Below the pieces are notes generated by a model. The model saw nothing but the letters and a program-made list of their open reading frames with translations, was not told the DNA's origin and made no database searches. 60,830 nucleotides of DNA from CALCCV01 sp964388665 (lineage in GTDB: Bacteria; Bdellovibrionota; Bdellovibrionia; Bdellovibrionales; Bdellovibrionaceae). Location: assembly GCA_964388665.1 (NCBI GenBank), contig CAYMBJ010000018.1:1-60830 (forward strand), in the 5' to 3' direction. Shown piece by piece: positions 54,787 through 60,830 of this stretch (within the stretch, counting starts at the first letter, position 1; each line of letters opens with the position of its first letter). Position numbers and translations under genes: made by a program.

Positions 54787-54957
54787 CTATGCCGTAAGGA
54801 CCGGCAAGCCCTGCTTTTGAGAGTCACAGGGGGTATCCAAAACCATTATCTGATGTGCGCAACCATTGGTATTTACAGTCTCATCGCTGATCTGCACCAA
54901 ACATGCATCCATTGTCAAAATGGCACATGCGCTTGAATTTATCGATTTGATTTTCAT
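54787..54957 (-). CDS. Possible 56-aa cysteine-containing peptide
   Basis: ATG at 54957 has GGGGG four bases upstream. The peptide has four Cys (11, 19, 33, 44), a short basic start (MKIK) and no hydrophobic signal long enough to be certain. No modification enzyme gene is adjacent. It could be a real small protein or a chance frame; divergent from ddl. Confidence 0.3.
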   Translation of the reverse strand: MKIKSINSSACAILTMDACLVQISDETVNTNGCAHQIMVLDTPCDSQKQGLPVLTA

Positions 54958-55069
54958 CGATCCCCCTTTCATTAGATTTCTGATGAATCCTAGTCATAAT
55001 ACAGAATGCCTACTTTGTACAGAGGGATTTTTGATTGAAGTTTATTTTTGTTATGAGAATATCGAAATA

Positions 55070-56182
55070 ATGAAAAACAAAAAGATTAAGATCGCTCTTC
55101 TCTTTGGAGGCCGCAGCGGCGAACACGAAGTCAGTATCACTTCTGCCCATTCCATTTTTAAGGCCTTGGATCAACAAAAGTATGATGTGACACTGATAGG
55201 CATTGATAAAGGCGGACGCTGGTCAAAAGTGGATCAGGAGACTTTTCTCGAGTATGGCCAGAAGCCTCGCGAATTGAGCCTGAGCCAGATCAAAAATTCC
55301 CAGTGGCCAGCAGCCTTTCCTTCGGATAAAAATTTGTTAGAAGAGCATACGCAGGCCTCAAGTCAATTTGACGTCGTTTTTCCAGTGCTCCACGGCACTT
55401 ACGGTGAAGACGGCACAATTCAAGGTCTGTTCGAACTCAGCCAGACTCCCTATGTTGGCAGCGGTGTCTTGGGCTCTGCACTGGGCATGGATAAAGATGT
55501 CTCAAGACGCCTAATGAAAATGGCGGGAATTCCAGTCGTGCCGACCCTCGTAGTTCGCTTGCACGAATATCAACAAAATCCTCCTCATTGGCTAAACAAG
55601 ATAGAGGAGGAAATTGGCTATCCTTATTTTGTGAAGCCAGCCAATATGGGTTCTAGTGTGGGAGTTAATAAGGTTAAGAATTTTCAAGACGCACAAAAGT
55701 ACATTGCCTCCGCATTTGAGTATGACACCAAAATACTGATCGAAGAGAACATCGCCGCGAGAGAACTCGAAATTGCGATTCTGGGGAATCATGAATGCAA
55801 AGCCAGCACCATTGGCGAAATTGTTCCCACTCATGAATTTTATTCGTACGAAGCCAAATATCTAGATGAAAATGGCGCCCACCTCAAGATACCCGCGACC
55901 AATATATCTCCTGAATTGAAATCTAAAATAGAATCCTATGCTTTGCTGGCCTTTCAGACACTGGAGTGTCGTGGCTTGGCACGTGTGGATTTTTTCTTGG
56001 ATCGCGAGAGCGGAGAACTGTACCTAAACGAAATCAACACTATGCCTGGATTTACCAGCATCAGCATGTATCCAAAACTTTGGGAAGCCTCAGGCATTAA
56101 ATACGCAAATTTGCTAGATCAACTGATTCAACTGGCAATTGAAGCGCACAATGAAAAAGCAAATCTTAAGACTTCCTTATAG
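55070..56182 (+). CDS. ddl: D-alanine--D-alanine ligase
   Basis: 370 residues from the ATG at 55070 (MKNKKIKIALLFGGRSGEHEVS); the longer upstream frame is not part of the family. ATP-grasp enzyme joining two D-alanines for peptidoglycan. Motifs: GGRSGEHEVSITSAHS, PVLHGTYGEDGTIQG, YPYFVKPANMGSSVGVNKV, ELEIAILG, LNEINTMPGFTSISMYPKLW. Convergent with an M15 peptidase 13 nt away. Confidence 0.95.
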   Translation: MKNKKIKIALLFGGRSGEHEVSITSAHSIFKALDQQKYDVTLIGIDKGGRWSKVDQETFLEYGQKPRELSLSQIKNSQWPAAFPSDKNLLEEHTQASSQFDVVFPVLHGTYGEDGTIQGLFELSQTPYVGSGVLGSALGMDKDVSRRLMKMAGIPVVPTLVVRLHEYQQNPPHWLNKIEEEIGYPYFVKPANMGSSVGVNKVKNFQDAQKYIASAFEYDTKILIEENIAARELEIAILGNHECKASTIGEIVPTHEFYSYEAKYLDENGAHLKIPATNISPELKSKIESYALLAFQTLECRGLARVDFFLDRESGELYLNEINTMPGFTSISMYPKLWEASGIKYANLLDQLIQLAIEAHNEKANLKTSL

Positions 56183-56195
56183 GAGATCGCCAAGA

Positions 56196-57269
56196 TTATC
56201 TAATTGAAAATTCGCGATCCAGAGTGAACTGGCCACCGACTCTGACACGAACACCGTAACTGCCTGGAGGAAGTTTTGTTAGGACAATGGGCTCCAATGA
56301 ACTCCAGATCTCACCGGTATCCCTATTTGCTATTTCCCAATAGTGGGCCAAATGGCCCTCTTCATTTGGGAGCCCAGTGGTCGCAATCTCGATTCCAGAA
56401 GCCGTTTCATAGATTTCGATAGCCGCCTCTGCAAATAGCTGTGCCACAATTTCGGCCTTAGAAAGCGTGATGGGCAAGCCTCCCCCTCCAAAATAGGATC
56501 GATTCAACTCCAGACTTCGCCAATCACAGTGAAGATGCCCGTCTGTATAATCCAAAGCAAACCCACCTCGCTTTTCGCAAATCTGATGCATCTTATTCAT
56601 CGAGACTCCCGAGACATAAAAATCCAAACCGTCTCCATAAAGATGACGCGACCATTTTGCCGAGCCTTTGATCGCGGAGTTGTAACCTGGACTGCGATAC
56701 CCGCTTGTAAATGATATCTTTTTGCCAAAGTCGCCCGTCATGAGCTCCAACCTTTCGATAACCTCTGGAGAGATGATGCCCAGTGGGCCCTTTCCCGTGG
56801 AGAGAAAGTGTTGCAGCTGATAATTTTTTGAAATGTATGTCTTCAGATCGATGGTTTGAAGATTTAGAATGTTTATTGGAATTGTATAGCGACTCGGATT
56901 GGCCGACTTCGGAAACGATGAATCTTGGTAGGGATCCAGATATGCATAGTCTTTCCCAGTGCTCGAGTGACCAGACAATCTTTCTAGCGGCAAACACGTC
57001 TTGGACGTCTTACCTGGATAGCAGGCCGTGGCACCGACTTGAGTGCCGGGAGGAAGTTGTCCTTCGCCTGGAACTTGCACCGGTGGTTGCGTCGGGAGCG
57101 GTTGACCGGAGTTGCCTTGATTTCCTGAGGAGGTGTCCTTATCTGGCGATGACGGGCCCGGAGGTGGTGCGGAGGGCTGGGAAGCACTCGCATTGTTATA
57201 ATTACAACCGGCCAATACAAACAAACTCAAATAAGTAGCTCCAGATAAAAAAGCAATCTTCATAGCCAA
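56196..57269 (-). CDS. Lipoprotein with M15-type D-Ala-D-Ala peptidase domain
   Basis: 357 residues. Lipobox LAGC (C22), then a Pro/Ser/Gly-rich linker (about 28-80). Peptidase M15-like core about 130-260: TSGYRSPGYNSAIKGSAK, SRHLYGDGLDFYVSG and DGHLHCDWR, giving the His/Asp/His zinc set. Predicted to cut D,D- or L,D-bonds in peptidoglycan. The C-terminal 90 residues are beta-rich. 13 nt from the convergent ddl. In a predatory lineage, prey wall processing would be a possible role; inference. Confidence 0.83.
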   Translation of the reverse strand: MAMKIAFLSGATYLSLFVLAGCNYNNASASQPSAPPPGPSSPDKDTSSGNQGNSGQPLPTQPPVQVPGEGQLPPGTQVGATACYPGKTSKTCLPLERLSGHSSTGKDYAYLDPYQDSSFPKSANPSRYTIPINILNLQTIDLKTYISKNYQLQHFLSTGKGPLGIISPEVIERLELMTGDFGKKISFTSGYRSPGYNSAIKGSAKWSRHLYGDGLDFYVSGVSMNKMHQICEKRGGFALDYTDGHLHCDWRSLELNRSYFGGGGLPITLSKAEIVAQLFAEAAIEIYETASGIEIATTGLPNEEGHLAHYWEIANRDTGEIWSSLEPIVLTKLPPGSYGVRVRVGGQFTLDREFSIR

Positions 57270-57434
57270 ATGACATCCTTTGTTGTGAATTCTTTTCTAT
57301 ATGATATTTTGTGTTGCTTGTTTTCGCTCGCAAGAAGTGCCAATGCCCTTTAGTTCTAGACAAACCTCTAAATATGAATTTCTATGACCGCGATTGGGCT
57401 TTGGGACGGAAAACATGAGGGGAGTTTGCTAATC

Positions 57435-58241
57435 ATGGACATTGGTCATCGCAACTGGAATGAAACCACGGCCTTTCGTTTTGGTGGCATCGTGCGCGCC
57501 TATGGCGAAATCAAGTTTGCGAAGATTTGCAAAGCACATATTGCGATCGTTGGCTTAGGTGGTGTTGGGTCTTGGGCGGCAGAGGCTTTGGTCCGATCTG
57601 GTATTGGCGAGATCACTCTTATAGATTTCGATGATGTCTGCCAGAGCAACTTCAATCGCCAGATCATGGCCGTATCAGAATCTATTGGCAAAATGAAAAT
57701 CGATGTTTTGGCAGAGAGATTCCACTCCATCAATCCTGACCTAAAAATTAATTTGCGCCATGATCGGCTCGACTCGACTTCCCTGGATTCTATTTTGGAA
57801 ACTCCCTACACATGTTTTTTGGATTGCATTGATCAAGCAAAAAACAAGGCCCTGCTCATTGCCTCTGCCAAAGAAAAAAAACTTCCGCTTGTCACAGTTG
57901 GGGGCTCAGGGGGAAAACGCTTTCCAAACAAAATTGAAGTGGCCGACCTTAGTCAAACTCATGGAGATCCGTTGCTAGCAAAAGTGCGACGGATTCTGCG
58001 AACCGAATATCGATTTCCCAGCGACAAGCGCAAAAAAATGAAGGTGGCATCGGTGTTCTCTCCAGAAACCGTCGCGATTCCGCAAAATTGCGCAACCGAA
58101 GAGGACAGTTCTGATAAAAAGATTCAAAAAAACAAGCCCCTCGACTGCGGCAATGGCCTAGGTACTGTGAGTATGGTCACGGGCACCTTTGGTTTTTTTG
58201 CCGCCCACCTAGTGATCGAAAAAATCACTTGCGTCGATTGA
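57435..58241 (+). CDS. tcdA: tRNA threonylcarbamoyladenosine dehydratase
   Basis: 268 residues from the ATG at 57435, with GGGGAG upstream; this equals the length of the E. coli enzyme. A longer frame from 57384 lacks a ribosome-binding site. ThiF/E1 fold: RFGGIVRAYGE, VGLGGVGSWAAEALVRSGIG, DFDDVCQSNFNRQ, DCIDQAKNKALLIASA. It makes cyclic t6A on tRNA in an ATP-dependent reaction. 3' end overlaps the convergent lgt by 17 nt. Confidence 0.92.
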   Translation: MDIGHRNWNETTAFRFGGIVRAYGEIKFAKICKAHIAIVGLGGVGSWAAEALVRSGIGEITLIDFDDVCQSNFNRQIMAVSESIGKMKIDVLAERFHSINPDLKINLRHDRLDSTSLDSILETPYTCFLDCIDQAKNKALLIASAKEKKLPLVTVGGSGGKRFPNKIEVADLSQTHGDPLLAKVRRILRTEYRFPSDKRKKMKVASVFSPETVAIPQNCATEEDSSDKKIQKNKPLDCGNGLGTVSMVTGTFGFFAAHLVIEKITCVD

Positions 58242-59283
58242 TCTTGATCACTTCTTCTTTTTTCCATCCAGGAATTCGTAGTTTTTCGGTTCGTGTCCAC
58301 AGCAGCATCAGTATCGCGCCAAAAGCGAACATCACAACAGAGAGCCACTGCCCCCGCGTGAGTCCCAATGCTTGAAAACCAATATGGGCATCAGGCATAC
58401 GAAACATTTCGTCGATAATTCTCACCGTGGCGTAACACATAATAAAACTCGCGGCGATGATCCCAGGCTTTCTTGGTTTTCGCCAAATAAAAAATAATAT
58501 CAAAAATACCAATAGGCCTTCACCCAGTGCCGCATACAATTGTGACGGATGGCGCGTCGTTAGTAGAGGCTTAATGGCTGCTTTGACCGCTTCATTGCCA
58601 TTCTGAATTTCAACAACGATTCGCTCCAGCGTTTCAAACAGCTTACCGCCACCCTTGCCAAATTTGTAATTATTCACCCAATCCAGCCAGGTCTCTTTAC
58701 CAATACCCAAAGGCTCAACAACTGGCGTTAGCGTGTTGAGACGGTCCACCTCTTGGCTGGGCCAGGCAAAGATGTCCTGTGGAAATCTCACCGCCAGAGG
58801 AAATTTTTCATCTACGGGTCGACCCATCAGCTCGCCATTGATAAAATTAGCAATCCTGCCAAAAATGACCCCTATGGGACCAGCAACCGCGCACAGATCC
58901 AGAAGATAGAGCGAATACACGCCAAACTTTCTTCCAAACAATATGCAGGCAACAACAATTCCAATAATACCACCATGACTGGCCATTCCCCCTTTGTGCA
59001 CTTGCAAAACCCCCCAATAAGGAAAGGAGGAACTGAATTTTGTGAACAACTCTTGGTCATAAAAGATACAATAGCCCAAGCGACCGCCAATGAGGGTACC
59101 AAAGGCAGCGTAAGTGATGAAATCCATCACCTGGCGCGGCTCCAGACCTGCCTTCTGTCGATTGGTGAGCCAAACAATCAAAAAATAGGCGCAAATAAAT
59201 CCCATCAAATAGGAGAGCCCATACCAGCGAATGCCAAAATTGTCTGAAAATTGAATCAAAAACGGATCAAAATCGTGTAGCAT
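58225..59283 (-). CDS. lgt: Prolipoprotein diacylglyceryl transferase
   Basis: 352 residues, longer than the typical 260-290. Inner-membrane enzyme adding diacylglycerol to lipobox cysteines. Motifs: IRWYGLSYLMG at the N-terminus, GGRLGYCIFYD, HKGGMASHGGIIGI, and the Lgt signature GPIGVIFGRIANFINGELMGRP. A hydrophilic insertion (about 185-245) precedes the late ATRHPSQLY-like motif (TTRHPSQLYAALGEG). At least three lipoproteins in this window are its predicted substrates. Confidence 0.93.
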   Translation of the reverse strand: MLHDFDPFLIQFSDNFGIRWYGLSYLMGFICAYFLIVWLTNRQKAGLEPRQVMDFITYAAFGTLIGGRLGYCIFYDQELFTKFSSSFPYWGVLQVHKGGMASHGGIIGIVVACILFGRKFGVYSLYLLDLCAVAGPIGVIFGRIANFINGELMGRPVDEKFPLAVRFPQDIFAWPSQEVDRLNTLTPVVEPLGIGKETWLDWVNNYKFGKGGGKLFETLERIVVEIQNGNEAVKAAIKPLLTTRHPSQLYAALGEGLLVFLILFFIWRKPRKPGIIAASFIMCYATVRIIDEMFRMPDAHIGFQALGLTRGQWLSVVMFAFGAILMLLWTRTEKLRIPGWKKEEVIKINRRK

Positions 59284-59371
59284 TTTTCACACCCATGTTT
59301 CGCTTAGAGAAAATTTGCAAAATTTCATCTGAATTTTAGACCAAACAGCATTCTCAAGGCAAAATAAAAGT

Positions 59372-60109
59372 ATGGAAGACTCTACACGCCCAACAATATT
59401 GTTTCATTTTGCGAAGATTGCGCTTCTCACTCTATTGCTACCCGCCGCAGCTGCAGCTCAAGGATCTGCAGATAACATCAAATCAAAGCGATGGACGCTG
59501 AGCGAATGGCTGGAGCAAAAGAGCCGAATTCAGATGATGGACATGTGGTTGACCATGAATTCGCCATCACCCTACGAGCTGGTTATTGGAGGCCACTATC
59601 TCTCAACTCAGAACAATGAGAATACCGAAAGCCTTCAGTCCTATGATGGCGAGCTTCAGGCGTTTGCAGGCCTTGCTGGCGTTAGCTTTGAACATCAAAA
59701 CAACACTCCTCTTGTGCGCTCTCAATCAGCTGCCGCACTCAACTTGAGGCTCCTTGGCAACTCGCAACAAAACTCCTTTTTCTTGCTAAAATTGGGGCAA
59801 CGCAGCCTCTCTCTCGCTCAAAACCAAGAGGCCATCCTTTTTCGCACGGCTTTTGCGGACGCAAGCCTGCAAATGTATATAACCGATCACCTGGGATTCT
59901 TAACTGGCTACAGATCCTATTTTGCCGCGGAAGAGGGGACAAGCGTCTACACCAACGGCAGCAAGGTTGCCGCCGATCTGTACATAGAATTCATTCGTCT
60001 TCGAATCAGCCTTGGCTACTTCGAAGAGCGTGAAAATTTCACCCTCTCTGACATCAAATATGAAGACATCAATAAGGGTTTGCGCACTGGGCTCTATTTC
60101 TATTTTTAG
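59372..60109 (+). CDS. Outer-membrane-type beta-barrel protein
   Basis: 245 residues. A signal peptide (about 1-30, hydrophobic IALLTLLLPAAAAAQG). The mature protein begins with helical residues, then beta-strands (YELVIGGHYLST, LQMYITDHLGFLTGYRSYF, LYIEFIRLRISLGYFEE) and ends in GLYFYF with terminal phenylalanine. Divergent from lgt by 88 nt. Specific function unknown. Confidence 0.75.
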   Translation: MEDSTRPTILFHFAKIALLTLLLPAAAAAQGSADNIKSKRWTLSEWLEQKSRIQMMDMWLTMNSPSPYELVIGGHYLSTQNNENTESLQSYDGELQAFAGLAGVSFEHQNNTPLVRSQSAAALNLRLLGNSQQNSFFLLKLGQRSLSLAQNQEAILFRTAFADASLQMYITDHLGFLTGYRSYFAAEEGTSVYTNGSKVAADLYIEFIRLRISLGYFEERENFTLSDIKYEDINKGLRTGLYFYF

Positions 60110-60182
60110 CACTTGTCCGAAATCCACTATCTATTAAGCAACTTCATCAAGAGAGGCTTGCAATGAGATTAACGATTTTTAC

Positions 60183-60728
60183 CTAATATGGTAGGTCTTT
60201 TATAGTAATCATGGGCTTTAATCTCCCATCAACTAGGCTATCATCAGCAACTCTGTAACTACGGACACAATTCCCATCAATCCTATCGACAGAAGATTCA
60301 ACTAAAACAGTTCCATAGTCCAATTCAATATGGCCAGATCCAACATTAAGCACAGGCTTAGCTTGCACTTTCGCACTCACAATCTCTCGAGAACGTTTTG
60401 TTGAGTAAACTATTTCCATTAAGCGAATTGAACGACTTGAAACCTCAGCTTCAAAAAAAGTTTTGAACCTCTCGATGTCTTGTTCAATTTTTTCCTTTAT
60501 AGCGTCGGTATCTGACTTGCCTCCATCGGAATCACTGCCCGCCAAGTCAAGTTCGTTGTTTAAGTATGCGTCCAGCTTTTTCAAACCATCACTTTCTGAA
60601 ATTTCACATCCAATTGGGATTTCTTCGTCAACAAGAGTTGGCGGAGTTGCCACATTTTCAAAGGCAAAAGTGCTCGGTGAAAGGATCATCAAGAACAAAA
60701 AAACAGTAACTGGCCTTCGATCGCTCAT
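60183..60728 (-). CDS. Secreted hypothetical protein
   Basis: 181 residues. A signal peptide (1-22, FLFLMILSPSTFAFE). The mature part has Cys at 39 and 154, is acidic (SDSDGGKSDTDAIKEKIEQDI) and then beta-rich (SGHIELDYGTVLVESSVD, NCVRSYRVADDSL). No domain recognised. It converges with the barrel gene with 73 nt between them. Confidence 0.65.
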   Translation of the reverse strand: MSDRRPVTVFLFLMILSPSTFAFENVATPPTLVDEEIPIGCEISESDGLKKLDAYLNNELDLAGSDSDGGKSDTDAIKEKIEQDIERFKTFFEAEVSSRSIRLMEIVYSTKRSREIVSAKVQAKPVLNVGSGHIELDYGTVLVESSVDRIDGNCVRSYRVADDSLVDGRLKPMITIKDLPY

Positions 60729-60830
60729 ATATTTTTACCTTTGTTAGGGGTTCAGAATCATAGATAGGAGCAATTTAGGAGATGTCTCAAAGTTAGTTGA
60801 AACTTGAAAGAGGGAGCCCTTTCGTGGAAT

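Noticed and set aside
54866..55069. Extended N-terminus of Ddl
   Set aside because: Family homology begins at MKNKKIKIALLFGG; the extra part is antisense to a small Cys-containing frame.
1..60830. tRNA genes, CRISPR arrays or prophage
   Set aside because: No cloverleaf, T-arm consensus, direct-repeat array, integrase or phage structural gene could be recognised by eye; this is a limited search.

Overview
The window reads as a chromosomal segment of a free-living or predatory Gram-negative bacterium of the Bdellovibrionota (Bdellovibrio-like) type. This placement is an inference. It rests on the gene content: a compact C5-pathway heme operon with an embedded two-component system, several lipoproteins and outer-membrane barrels, two diguanylate cyclases, two class III nucleotide cyclases, ABC-F, ArfB and GreB, and moderate G+C. 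No marker rRNA is present. No tRNA, CRISPR array, integrase or intact insertion sequence was recognised.

Layout. 1-5.4 kb: a PAS-GGDEF diguanylate cyclase coupled to a GlcD-type FAD oxidase, a BolA/Grx4 iron-sulfur operon ending in a 58-aa DUF2892-like gene, and a cyclic-nucleotide-binding protein with a zinc ribbon. 5.4-11.6 kb: an HNH nuclease, both subunits of a DNA topoisomerase VI (rare in bacteria; the B subunit carries a histone-H1-like tail), a HEPN/MNT toxin-antitoxin-like pair, and a divergently transcribed J-domain protein. A 21-base G tract lies between the pair and the J-domain gene. 11.6-27.7 kb: heme synthesis. hemA, hemCD, hemL, a histidine kinase, its response regulator, hemE, hemN and hemY form one minus-strand operon. 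hemB is divergent from it and hemH lies further on. Inserted among these are a GNAT/heme-oxygenase-like fusion, a membrane nucleotide cyclase, a Nudix hydrolase and an outer-membrane barrel.

28-41 kb: a small secreted protein, a 1932-residue lipoprotein (FN3, filamin-like Ig and NHL repeats with recurring PGWC motifs), rarA-murJ, a second diguanylate cyclase, and an RHS/YD-repeat protein translationally coupled to a subtilase behind an 18-bp perfect palindrome. 41-54 kb: a 126-bp element with terminal inverted repeats, a nucleosidase-like protein, arfB, an ABC-F ATPase, greB, a nitronate monooxygenase, an operon-like FecR/FN3 protein - FN3-barrel protein - Cache/HAMP adenylate cyclase group, hisS, and a Met-rich periplasmic protein. 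54-60.8 kb: ddl convergent with an M15 peptidase lipoprotein, tcdA convergent with lgt, and two secreted proteins.

How it fits together. The heme set is complete from glutamyl-tRNA to protoheme, and its own two-component system is co-transcribed with it. Lgt would modify the three lipoproteins seen here. The strongest leads for something undescribed are: the GNAT/heme-oxygenase-like fusion enzyme; the HEPN-MNT/J-domain locus around the poly-G tract; bacterial Topo VI with its basic tail; the RHS/subtilase pair; and the PGWC-repeat lipoprotein. All functional statements are from reading sequence motifs; no database search was run.
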